From: an uncultured Flavobacteriaceae bacterium
GTDB taxonomy: Bacteria; Bacteroidota; Bacteroidia; Flavobacteriales; Flavobacteriaceae
Assembly (NCBI GenBank): GCA_943842245.1
Contig: CALTAJ010000001.1
Location: forward strand, 682,001 to 746,000
Length of the DNA: 64,000 nucleotides
Direction of reading: 5' to 3'
Below the pieces are notes generated by a model. It had not been told where the DNA came from. It ran no database searches and saw only the letters and a list, made by a program, of their open reading frames with translations. This document shows positions 8,949 through 15,825 of this stretch, one piece after another (within the stretch, counting starts at the first letter, position 1; every line of letters begins with the position of its first letter). Position numbers and translations under genes: made by a program.

Positions 8949-10496
8949 ATGAGTGTTTATATTTCACCCAATTTAACTAAGAAAAAAACGGATTATAAAC
9001 CTTCAGATAAAATTACTATATATCTGAATTATTATTTTAAAGGGAAGAAATTACGAATCCCTTCTGATGTTACAGTTTTATTTAAAGATTGGGATAAAAA
9101 TTGGAAACAAGGAAGAAAATCTGATCCAGTATTAAAAACTGATCAAAATCATATTTCAAAAAACATTCTCTTAAAACAAAAATTAAGTGAAGTAAATCAG
9201 ATAATTGATAGAATCAAATTAAATGGTCAAATACCTGTTGTTGAATTAGTTAAAAACAATCTTAAGAATTTTAAAAAGGAAGAAGTCAAAAAAACTTTTG
9301 AGAATCTAGACTTGATTTTCTTGCTCAATGAATATTGTGATTACATAGAAAATGAAATAACCCTAAGAAAAGGATACAAGAAAAGTATTTTTACCTCCAT
9401 TAAAAGAATTAATGAATTCACTCAATATTATAATAAAACATTGAATTACAATGTATTAGTTTCCAATATAGATGAAGAATATCAAAAATCATTTTTGAAA
9501 TATTACTCTGAAAAAGGAGATCAACCCACTACAATAAGAAAACGATTAAAATCACTTGTTTCATTTGTTAATTGGTGTAGTAAACAAGGATATACTAATC
9601 ATAAAATATCCGTTATACCTTTCAATCATAATTTTGAAAAGGAAGTCGTTTATTTAACAAGAGAAGAAGTCTTACAACTATATCAATATGAAGAATTTAA
9701 TTTTTCAAACAAAAATCATAAAAAACATTCTAATGAGTTTTTTTACGATGAATTAAAGAATGGTAAAACGAACACCTATACTAACCTAGAAGTTTATAAA
9801 GACATATTAGTTTTTGGTTGTGGTGTTGGATGTAGGTTTGGAGATCTTATTTCTTTGAGATTAGATAATTACCAATTCTCTGAGGATAGATCAAAAGGAT
9901 ATTTTGTTTTTAGAATGGAAAAGAGTAGAACTGGAAAACAAGTAAAGGTTCCTATTAACAGATTGACTTTTGAGATTTGGAAGAAATATTCTAAAAATAA
10001 AAAACGAACAGATTATATTTTTCCAAGGTCTTCTTCTGGAAACTTACCCACAAACCAAAAGATGAATAAACAGATAAAGGAAATTGGTAAAATAGTTGGA
10101 CTAAATAGATTAGTTTCCAAACCTAAGTTTAACGTAGAAGGAAAAATAATAAATGAAAGTGATACAAGAGTTCCGATTCATTCTGTACTATCATCCCATA
10201 TTATGAGAAGAACTTTTATAAGAGAAGGAATTGAAAATAAAATACCTACACATGTCATGATGTCAATGTCAGGTCATTCAACAGAAAGAGTATACCACCA
10301 ATATTTTTCTACCACATCATCTGAACTTGATGAAGAAGGAAGAAAACTCTTTTCCCTAGAGTTAAATCAAAAGAAGGATGAAAAGTTCAATAATCAAGAT
10401 TCCCTTGAAAATCGATTGTTAGAATTAAAGTCATTGTTTGAAAAAGGTCTTATTCCTGAAGATATATACTTGAAAAAAGTATCTAGGTTAGTTTAA
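8949..10496 (+). CDS. int: tyrosine recombinase/integrase of the tRNA-Phe island
   Basis: A 515-residue protein with an N-terminal arm-binding region, a SAM-like core-binding domain (about 100-220) and a C-terminal catalytic domain. Catalytic residues visible are the first Arg in GVGCRFGDL (about residue 295), HxxR in SSHIMRRTF (about 417), His in MSGHSTERVYHQYF (about 442) and the nucleophilic Tyr within VYHQYF. It catalyses site-specific insertion and excision at the tRNA-Phe 3' end, inferred from its position beside attL. It appears intact. The ATG start fits the closely placed arm sites upstream. Confidence 0.92.
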   Translation: MSVYISPNLTKKKTDYKPSDKITIYLNYYFKGKKLRIPSDVTVLFKDWDKNWKQGRKSDPVLKTDQNHISKNILLKQKLSEVNQIIDRIKLNGQIPVVELVKNNLKNFKKEEVKKTFENLDLIFLLNEYCDYIENEITLRKGYKKSIFTSIKRINEFTQYYNKTLNYNVLVSNIDEEYQKSFLKYYSEKGDQPTTIRKRLKSLVSFVNWCSKQGYTNHKISVIPFNHNFEKEVVYLTREEVLQLYQYEEFNFSNKNHKKHSNEFFYDELKNGKTNTYTNLEVYKDILVFGCGVGCRFGDLISLRLDNYQFSEDRSKGYFVFRMEKSRTGKQVKVPINRLTFEIWKKYSKNKKRTDYIFPRSSSGNLPTNQKMNKQIKEIGKIVGLNRLVSKPKFNVEGKIINESDTRVPIHSVLSSHIMRRTFIREGIENKIPTHVMMSMSGHSTERVYHQYFSTTSSELDEEGRKLFSLELNQKKDEKFNNQDSLENRLLELKSLFEKGLIPEDIYLKKVSRLV

Positions 10497-10518
10497 TATT
10501 TAAATTTTCACTGATTAC

Positions 10519-10549
10519 TTGCATACCATAAAATTCTTCGCTACCTTCA
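10519..10549 (+). promoter_or_regulatory. possible promoter of the ParB-methyltransferase gene
   Basis: TTG (10519-10521), a 20-base spacer, then TACCTTCA (10542-10549), which fits TAnnTTTG at TA and TT but not at the last two bases. The ATG follows 4 bases later, so transcripts from here would have almost no leader. Weak by itself. Confidence 0.35.
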
Positions 10550-10553
10550 CCCC

Positions 10554-11918
10554 ATGAAGGTTAAAGTATCCTCACTCAAACATCACCCTAAGAACAAAGA
10601 AATCTATACCCTATCCTCTATTGAGGAACTGATGGGAAGCATTTCAGAGGTTGGATTATTACAACCTCTAATAATTGATTCTCGTAATCAAGTAATCAGC
10701 GGAAATAGAAGATTTGAATCTGTAAAACGATTGGGATGGGAAGAAGTTGAGGTTGAGGTTAAAGAAGTTAAGAATGGAGAAGAAGAATTACTTCTTATCC
10801 ACTTCAATAAACAGAGAATAAAGAGTTTTAAGGAACTTATTAATGAATATCTAATACTTGATGGGTATTATAGAAAAGGACAAGGTAGGAGAACGGATTT
10901 AACTTCTGTTAAATCTAACAGAAGTTCTTCTCGAGATATGGTTTCAAAAGAAATGGGAATCTCTTCTTCTCAATTACAGAGATTGATTTTTATTCATAAA
11001 CACCATCCTGACCATATTGAACTCTTAGACAAAGGAATTCTTACGGTAAACCAATCTTATCTTCAAATACAACGAGAACTTAAAGAGAAAGAAAGTAGAG
11101 AAACCAAACCCAACAATAAATCAAAAGCAACTAAGAGTTCATCGTGGAGGTTTTATAAGAAATCATCCCATGATATGAGTGAATTAAATGATGGTGAGGT
11201 TCAAACTATCTTTACTTCACCTCCTTATTGGAACAAACGAAAGTATTCTGAAGAAGAAGGATTAGGAAATGAGAAAACTTCTGAAGAGTTTGTAGTTAAT
11301 CTTACAGAACATCTTAGAGATTGTAAAAGAGTATTAAATGAAAGGGGAAGTTTATTTTTAAACTTAGGAGATACTTTTTATAATGGAAATCTTCAAAATG
11401 TACCTCATAGAGTTGTTCTTAAACTTCAAGAACAAGGTTGGATATTGAGGAATACCATTATCTGGTCTAAAACCAATCCAAAACCCTCCTCTTCAAAATC
11501 TAATCTTACCCCTTCTTATGAGTTTATATTTCATCTTACCAAATCAATGGAGTATGATTACTACCCAACACTCACCAAACTCTCTGATAAAACTAAACCT
11601 TCTCTTCCACCAAGACATCGTAGTGTAAATGGGGAGTATTCAAATTCCATATCTCCATACTTACCCAACATCAAAGGAAAGAATATGGGGGATTATTGGA
11701 ATGAGGATATTGTTAGGACCTCGGTAGCAAATCAAAAATTAGATATTGAAGGAGAACACCCCGCTCCTTTCCCTGAAAAAATAATAACCTTACCCATTCT
11801 TCAAACATCGAAAGAGTTTGAATTGATATTAGACCCTTTTATGGGAAGTGGAACTGTTGGTAGAGTTTGTGATAAGTTAGAAAGGAGTTTTGTGGGGTAT
11901 GATTTGAAGGAGTATTAA
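10554..11918 (+). CDS. ParB-like nuclease domain fused to a DNA methyltransferase
   Basis: A 454-residue fusion. Residues 1-95 form a ParB/Srx-type N-terminal domain (GLLQPLIID, VISGNRRFESVKRLGW), followed by a helical DNA-binding region (about 115-185, EMGISSSQLQRLIFIHKH). The C-terminal half is an N4-cytosine or N6-adenine methyltransferase of the beta order: catalytic TSPPYW (about residue 222) precedes the SAM-binding DPFMGSGT (about residue 431). No restriction endonuclease lies nearby, so it looks like an orphan methylase carried by the island. A truncated copy of its 3' end occurs at 13857-13958. Target sequence and base cannot be read from the sequence. Confidence 0.88.
   Translation: MKVKVSSLKHHPKNKEIYTLSSIEELMGSISEVGLLQPLIIDSRNQVISGNRRFESVKRLGWEEVEVEVKEVKNGEEELLLIHFNKQRIKSFKELINEYLILDGYYRKGQGRRTDLTSVKSNRSSSRDMVSKEMGISSSQLQRLIFIHKHHPDHIELLDKGILTVNQSYLQIQRELKEKESRETKPNNKSKATKSSSWRFYKKSSHDMSELNDGEVQTIFTSPPYWNKRKYSEEEGLGNEKTSEEFVVNLTEHLRDCKRVLNERGSLFLNLGDTFYNGNLQNVPHRVVLKLQEQGWILRNTIIWSKTNPKPSSSKSNLTPSYEFIFHLTKSMEYDYYPTLTKLSDKTKPSLPPRHRSVNGEYSNSISPYLPNIKGKNMGDYWNEDIVRTSVANQKLDIEGEHPAPFPEKIITLPILQTSKEFELILDPFMGSGTVGRVCDKLERSFVGYDLKEY
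10901..10926. repeat. 26-bp palindrome, copy 1 (inside the methyltransferase gene)
   Basis: Arms AACTTCTGTTA and TAACAGAAGTT are perfect inverted complements around AATC. The site is coding (TSVKSNRS) and in frame. An identical copy is at 13831-13856 and a degenerate one at 16673-16698. Confidence 0.8.
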
Positions 11919-11970
11919 AAACCGCTACACTATAACAGTATAACGGTTTTATCATTTTACTTGCTCCCCC
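11917..11970. repeat. 54-bp hairpin repeat, copy 1
   Basis: Overlaps the methyltransferase stop codon. It consists of an AAAACCG/CGGTTTT hairpin around ACTATAACAGTATA-type loop bases and a conserved tail ending TTTTACTTGCTCCCCC. Identical to copy 2 (12719-12772) and one base different from copy 3 (13654-13707). The hairpin would terminate transcripts of either strand; on the minus strand it ends in a T run. Confidence 0.85.
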
Positions 11971-12022
11971 AATTGACGAAAGTTGTAGCCATCTATATCC
12001 AATAGTGGACGAGGTTCAATAT

Positions 12023-12235
12023 TTAAGGGAGTTGAAAGATATCTTCTACCCTACAACTTAATGTCTTTGCGATTTTAAGGGATAATACAGTTGAAGGAAT
12101 ATAAACGCCATTCTCAATAGCATTAATACTTTTTCTTGAAACCTCTGCTTTAGTGGAAAGTTCTTCTTGAGTCAAGCCAGCACCTTTTCGTAATTCTTCT
12201 AAATTATTTAAGAGCTTCTGATGGTTTCTACCCAT
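12023..12235 (-). CDS. Xre-family transcriptional regulator
   Basis: A 70-residue protein that is essentially one HTH_3 domain: RKGAGLTQEELSTKAEVSRK followed by INAIENGVYIPS and a LSLKIAKTLSCRVEDIF segment. Compact regulators of this type commonly repress their own operon. It lies 2 bp downstream of the membrane protein gene and is presumably cotranscribed with it. Inverted GTAACG/CGTTAC words around the promoter of that operon (12652-12657 and 12692-12697) are candidate operators, by inference only. Confidence 0.85.
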   Translation of the reverse strand: MGRNHQKLLNNLEELRKGAGLTQEELSTKAEVSRKSINAIENGVYIPSTVLSLKIAKTLSCRVEDIFQLP

Positions 12236-12237
12236 TC

Positions 12238-12633
12238 TTATTTTTTTTCAAACTGATTTACAGCGTCAGTTATTTCTTTCTCAGTATTTGGATATAAATA
12301 ACCGGCAATCATCGTACCAACTCCAATTAAACCAACTAAGGCTCCTACTGCCTTTAGGATACTACCTAAGATAAAATAACCAGAGAAGAAGAGTCCGGCT
12401 CCAACGAAGATGGTAATCACACCACCACGTCTAAAATCAATTGGCTCTTTCTTTCTCTCATCAAAAATGGTTAAGAGTTCCTCCAACTTAATTGGATCAT
12501 TTAAGTGTTTAGCTATTTCTACAACAGCTTCTCTTTGATTTTTGGCATCGTAGTATAGCCAGATAAATACAGCAATAGGAATTATAATTCCTGTAATTAT
12601 ACCAAGAATAGGTATGATAAGTTTAACGTCCAT
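12238..12633 (-). CDS. membrane protein resembling DUF6249
   Basis: A 131-residue protein starting MDVKLIIP, with an N-terminal membrane helix (ILGIITGIIIPIAVFIWLYYD), a soluble charged linker (about 30-70), and a glycine-rich hydrophobic hairpin (about 75-115). The pattern of one helix, a YDAKNQRE-type cytoplasmic loop and a C-terminal hydrophobic pair resembles DUF6249 proteins of Bacteroidota, whose function is unknown. An ATG 36 bases upstream (12667-12669) is in frame, but a perfect -7 box (12658-12665) lies between the two, so the transcript should begin after the first ATG. I therefore chose 12633. Confidence 0.7.
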   Translation of the reverse strand: MDVKLIIPILGIITGIIIPIAVFIWLYYDAKNQREAVVEIAKHLNDPIKLEELLTIFDERKKEPIDFRRGGVITIFVGAGLFFSGYFILGSILKAVGALVGLIGVGTMIAGYLYPNTEKEITDAVNQFEKK

Positions 12634-12657
12634 AGTGATTGATTTATTAATGTAACG

Positions 12658-12665
12658 CAAAAGTA
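12658..12665 (-). promoter_or_regulatory. -7 promoter box of the membrane protein/Xre operon
   Basis: TACTTTTG on the minus strand matches TAnnTTTG exactly, 24 bases before the chosen ATG. It decides the start choice for the downstream gene. GTAACG and CGTTAC words flank it symmetrically and may bind the Xre regulator. Confidence 0.6.
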
Positions 12666-12718
12666 TCATTTTTTTATATTTGAGAAGTATACGTTACTTT
12701 ATTTTTTTCAGAAACAAA

Positions 12719-12772
12719 AAAAACCGCTACACTATAACAGTATAACGGTTTTATCATTTTACTTGCTCCCCC
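12719..12772. repeat. 54-bp hairpin repeat, copy 2
   Basis: Identical to copy 1 at 11917-11970. It lies between the promoter of the DUF6249-like gene and the 3' end of the CDF gene. On the minus strand it ends in eight T residues, so it can serve as the terminator of the gene upstream of it or insulate the promoter. Confidence 0.85.
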
Positions 12773-12813
12773 TGTTGTCAGAAGTTGCAGTACAACTAAA
12801 CAGAATTATGAAT

Positions 12814-13617
12814 TTAGTTTTTACTCAGGCTAAGAATCCTGAAAGCTCCTTTAGAGACAATAAAGAATACAATTGTACCGATAATCAGGTCAGGCATGTT
12901 GGAGTTTAGCCAATATACCAGTATTCCCGCTAAAATCACCCCTAAATTAATTACGACATCATTTGAGGTGAAAATGAGACTTGCTTTCATATGTGCTTCT
13001 TCCTTGTCTCTTGACTTTTGGAGGAGATATAGGCAAATTCCATTTCCGATTAATGCAAAAATTGAGATTATGATCATTGTTAGATAATTTGGAAACTCTA
13101 CGGGATAAATAATTCTTCTAATTACCTCGCCAAGTCCAATTAAAGATAAAACGATTTGAAAATAACCAGCAATTTTGGCTACTGCTTTTTTATAGATCAA
13201 AGATTTTCCTACAGCGATTAAGCTGATTGCGTAAACAAAACTATCTGCGAGCATATCCAAGCTATCGGCTATTAAACCCATCGACTTTGATACAAGCCCA
13301 TAACTCATTTCGAGAATGAAAAAAACAAGATTAATTATAAGAACTGACCAAAGTACCTTTTTCTGATTAGTCTTGTGGTCTTGATCAAAAGATTTTCGGT
13401 CAGTTATTTCCGTGTAAAGTTTTTTATGACCGAGATTTAGCGACCTTAGACTTTCCTCAATTTCCTCGATATTGTTATCGTGAAAAATAGTTAGCTCTCG
13501 TTGGTTTAAATCAAACTTCAAGTGTTTTATTTGAGATAATACTTCAAACTTCATACGAATGAGATTCTCCTCTGAAGGACAATCCATTTTGTCAATTTTG
13601 AAGCGCGTTTGATTCAA
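12814..13617 (-). CDS. HMA-like domain fused to a cation diffusion facilitator
   Basis: A 267-residue protein. The first 75 residues look like a heavy-metal-associated fold with a KMDCPSEENLIRMKF stretch, which retains only one Cys of the usual CxxC. The rest is a short CDF transporter with about six membrane helices: metal-site motifs GLIADSLDMLADSFVYAISL (TM2) and FTSNDVVINLGVI (TM5). No C-terminal cytoplasmic domain is present. Likely a cytoplasmic-membrane efflux pump for a divalent metal. It is flanked on both sides by the 54-bp repeat (copies 2 and 3), as if carried as a cassette. Confidence 0.82.
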   Translation of the reverse strand: MNQTRFKIDKMDCPSEENLIRMKFEVLSQIKHLKFDLNQRELTIFHDNNIEEIEESLRSLNLGHKKLYTEITDRKSFDQDHKTNQKKVLWSVLIINLVFFILEMSYGLVSKSMGLIADSLDMLADSFVYAISLIAVGKSLIYKKAVAKIAGYFQIVLSLIGLGEVIRRIIYPVEFPNYLTMIIISIFALIGNGICLYLLQKSRDKEEAHMKASLIFTSNDVVINLGVILAGILVYWLNSNMPDLIIGTIVFFIVSKGAFRILSLSKN

Positions 13618-13653
13618 ATTTTTGGTCTAATTAATATAGTATCAAAAATAAAA

Positions 13654-13707
13654 AAAAACCGATACACTATAACAGTATAACGGTTTTATCATTTTACTTG
13701 CTCCCCC
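13654..13707. repeat. 54-bp hairpin repeat, copy 3
   Basis: One substitution from copies 1 and 2 (GATACACT instead of GCTACACT). Lies upstream of the CDF gene. It continues into TGTTTGACTCGAACC, whose reverse complement begins GGTTCGAGTC, the T-arm consensus of tRNAs. Confidence 0.85.
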
Positions 13708-13715
13708 TGTTTGAC

Positions 13716-13818
13716 TCGAACCATATCATTTTCCATAGGGAGAAAAAAATGACTCCGATATAAAAACCATTCCGATTAAGGTTTAGAGGAAAAGTTTAAT
13801 TGGGGTTACAAGAAACCT
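13716..13818 (+). repeat. ~104-bp direct repeat, copy A
   Basis: Begins TCGAACCA and ends TTACAAGAAACCT. About 80% identical by eye to 15651-15754, including the identical core CTCCGATATAAAAACCA. The two copies bracket the methyltransferase remnant and the metal-resistance genes. No reading frame was seen in it. Confidence 0.75.
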
Positions 13819-13830
13819 AATTTTTGAAAT

Positions 13831-13856
13831 AACTTCTGTTAAATCTAACAGAAGTT
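13831..13856. repeat. 26-bp palindrome, copy 2
   Basis: Identical to 10901-10926. It joins directly to the methyltransferase remnant, whereas in the intact gene the same two sequences are about 890 bp apart. Confidence 0.8.
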
Positions 13857-13958
13857 GAATTTATTTTAGATCCATTTATGGGCAGTGGAACAACTGGAAG
13901 GGTTTGTGATAAGTTAGGGAGGAGTTTTGTGGGGTATGATTTGAAGAAGTATTTCTAA
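13857..13958 (+). pseudogene. 3' remnant of a second ParB-type DNA methyltransferase
   Basis: Thirty-three codons and a stop read EFILDPFMGSGTTGRVCDKL and then GRSFVGYDLKKYF, matching the C-terminus of the intact methyltransferase at 10554-11918 with few changes. The SAM-binding DPFMGSGT motif is kept, but the catalytic TSPPY half and the ParB domain are missing. It has no start of its own. The nucleotide match to the intact gene is high but not exact, so it derives from a related copy, not a recent duplication. Confidence 0.85.
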
Positions 13959-14010
13959 TTATTTCATCTCTCCCTGTTGATCGGGAGTGAGCGTTGGCAA
14001 GACATACTCT

Positions 14011-14053
14011 TTTGCAATTTTTGGATTGTGTGTTGGCTGAGGCGAATTGCAAA
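14011..14053. repeat. inverted repeat downstream of the GDCCVxC gene
   Basis: TTTGCAATT (14011-14019) and AATTGCAAA (14045-14053) are perfect complements around a 25-base loop. It lies just 3' of the metal-module operon (minus strand) and could be a transcript-end structure or a cassette boundary. No T run follows. Confidence 0.4.
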
Positions 14054-14079
14054 TATGTATGGATTTCATCGTTGGATTT

Positions 14080-14286
14080 TTAACAACAACTTTTATTTTC
14101 TTGAATTGGTGGACAAGTTACAGTTCCGTATGAACAATAAACACAACAATCTCCCTCTTTTGGATTTAAAACCTTTTTACAATTTTCGCATTCGTAGAAA
14201 AATTGACAAGCGTTTGTTGGCATATCTTCCACTTTTTTATGTCCGCAGTTTGGACAAGTAATTTCAGATTTTAATATGGTTTCCAT
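14080..14286 (-). CDS. GDCCVxC-domain metal-associated protein
   Basis: A 68-residue Cys-rich protein with CPNCGHKK, YECENCKKVL, the family hallmark GDCCVYCSYGTVTCPP and a terminal KSCC. The ten Cys residues imply metal binding. The family is found next to mercury and other heavy-metal resistance genes in Bacteroidota; the biochemical role is not established. Its ATG overlaps the MerTP stop by one base (TAATG), showing translational coupling. Confidence 0.88.
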   Translation of the reverse strand: METILKSEITCPNCGHKKVEDMPTNACQFFYECENCKKVLNPKEGDCCVYCSYGTVTCPPIQENKSCC

Positions 14287-14885
14287 TAGTTTTCTTTTTT
14301 GTCGGTTACTTGATAACCTGTTGAGTTAATTGCTTTCTCAATTTCCGTTTCATTGGTTTTGGTCTTTTCAAATTCAACGATTGCATTTCCATTTTCGTAA
14401 GACACCGTTGAGTTTACAATTCCGTTTAGTTTGTTCACTTCGTGATTGACGTGTTCTTCACAACTCGCACAAGTCATTCCGCTGATTTTAAATTCCGTTG
14501 TATTAATGTCCGATTTGTCAACTAAGATTATTTGCTTTTCTGTATATGGGTAAAAAATCCCTGAATAGTATGGGAAAGCCAAGATTACAATTACAAAAAC
14601 AGTTACAATTCCTAAAAATTTCCTTGATTGAATAAATTTTGGTTTTTCGTCCGTTTCACATTCGCAGTCAATTTCTTTTTGAGGTTTTAGTTTTTGATAC
14701 CAAGCAAAACCAAGAACCAAAATTGTAAGTCCGATTAAATAAGGTCTAAAAGGTTCTATCCAAGAAAATGTTGATGCAATACCGCTCGTTCCTGCGATTA
14801 GAGCCAAAACTGGTGTAATACAACATAATGAAGCTGTAATTGCGGTTAATAAACCTGTACCAATTAGTTTGTTATCACTTTTCAT
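14286..14885 (-). CDS. merTP: mercuric transport protein MerTP (MerT-MerP fusion)
   Basis: A 199-residue fusion. Residues 1-110 are MerT-like: three membrane helices, with the vicinal Cys pair in ASLCCITPVLALIAG in the first helix and a cytoplasmic Cys pair (IDCECET). Residues about 130-199 are an HMA domain with GMTCASCEEHVNHEV. In known mer systems MerP passes Hg2+ to MerT for import to MerA. No merA or merB is present here, so either reduction is encoded elsewhere or the metal is different. Overlaps arsR by 4 bp and the GDCCVxC gene by 1 bp. Confidence 0.85.
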   Translation of the reverse strand: MKSDNKLIGTGLLTAITASLCCITPVLALIAGTSGIASTFSWIEPFRPYLIGLTILVLGFAWYQKLKPQKEIDCECETDEKPKFIQSRKFLGIVTVFVIVILAFPYYSGIFYPYTEKQIILVDKSDINTTEFKISGMTCASCEEHVNHEVNKLNGIVNSTVSYENGNAIVEFEKTKTNETEIEKAINSTGYQVTDKKEN

Positions 14886-15256
14886 ATTGTTTCTAAAATT
14901 TTGTTTTTATCAAGTATCTCAAAAAATGGGTTTAGCATTTTTTCGTATTCAGCCGTGAGTGAGTAGAAAATCGTTTGGGCTTCTCTATCGGTTTCTAATA
15001 GATTACGGTCTTTCATTTTCCTCAAATGTTGAGAGATTGCAGAAATGTTCATTCCAAGAATATCGCTTAAATCACAAACACAAAGTCTTTTTTCCTCAAA
15101 AAGTAGGTAAAGTATTTTCAGTCGAACACTATTTCCGACTAATGAAAGTCCGTTAGCCAAATAGTCGAACGATTCGTTTAATTCCGAAACTGTGTCTTTG
15201 CAACGATTTATTTGTTCAATATCGGCTCGTTGTCTTATGCAAGAATTATTTTCCAT
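14882..15256 (-). CDS. ArsR/SmtB-family metal-responsive repressor
   Basis: A 124-residue winged-helix regulator. The metal-binding RLCVCDLSDILGM motif in helix alpha3 and the recognition helix MNISAISQHLRKMKD are clear, followed by the beta-wing. The N-terminal CIRQRADIEQINRCK adds further Cys ligands. Such repressors leave DNA when metal binds. First gene of the arsR-merTP-GDCCVxC operon, with a candidate operator and promoter immediately upstream (15261-15300). Confidence 0.9.
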   Translation of the reverse strand: MENNSCIRQRADIEQINRCKDTVSELNESFDYLANGLSLVGNSVRLKILYLLFEEKRLCVCDLSDILGMNISAISQHLRKMKDRNLLETDREAQTIFYSLTAEYEKMLNPFFEILDKNKILETI

Positions 15257-15260
15257 AACA

Positions 15261-15300
15261 CAAAGTTAAGTTTATTTCTTATTTAAGTAAATGCTTAAAT
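15261..15300 (-). promoter_or_regulatory. promoter and ArsR operator of the metal operon
   Basis: On the minus strand TAACTTTG (15268-15261) matches TAnnTTTG exactly. Upstream, at 15281-15300, ATTTAAG-N6-CTTAAAT is a perfect 7-bp inverted repeat placed over the -33 position, where a repressor would block polymerase. The -7 box ends only 4 bases before the ATG (15256), so the mRNA may be leaderless. Confidence 0.65.
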
Positions 15301-15650
15301 ATAATATTGTGAAGTGATGTTTGTACGGTTGGCTTTTTAAGTTCAAATGTTCAATTTAAGCACGATTTTTATGCATTATGCACAACTTAGGGCTAAACGT
15401 ACTAGTAGGCATATATCTACTTTGTTACTAACTACTAAGCTAAGGGATTTTTTATTGTTTTAGAAGTATTAGAAGATTAATGGGTGTAAATTCAATTATT
15501 TCTCTTTGGTAATAACTCTAAAAGAATATTATACTTAAAAATCTTTGCACTTGCAATTGAATCTAAATCTAACTAAAGTTGTTATTTTTAATAGAAATTA
15601 AATATCTCTCAAAAACCGTATCATTTGTTTCGAAAATAGGTCTTTAGGGT
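15301..15650. other. 350-bp non-coding stretch, no gene seen
   Basis: No reading frame with coding character on either strand. The words GTACGGTTGGC (about 15327) and GCTAAACGTAC (about 15392) form an imperfect inverted repeat that could mark an old insertion edge. Otherwise AT-rich sequence without recognisable signals. Confidence 0.4.
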
Positions 15651-15754
15651 TCGAACCAAATGATTTCCTATAGGGAGTAAAAAATTAACTCCGATATAAA
15701 AACCACTCCGATTGGGGTTTAGGGGAAAAGTATTTTCTCAGTTACAAGAAACCT
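15651..15754 (+). repeat. ~104-bp direct repeat, copy B
   Basis: Partner of 13716-13818, starting TCGAACCA and ending TTACAAGAAACCT. The bases just before it read AGGGTTCGAACC, which again matches the tRNA T-arm consensus. Confidence 0.75.
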
Positions 15755-15825
15755 CAACCTGTAAATACTGATATACTAATCAAATCAAAATATTTAAAGA
15801 AAGTATATCAACCCTTCACCTATCT

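Noticed and set aside
11917..13707. The 54-bp repeats as a CRISPR array
   Set aside because: Only three copies, about 800-940 bp apart, with genes between them and no cas genes.
13977..14261. A 94-residue plus-strand frame in the metal module
   Set aside because: It runs opposite the GDCCVxC gene and has no recognisable motif.
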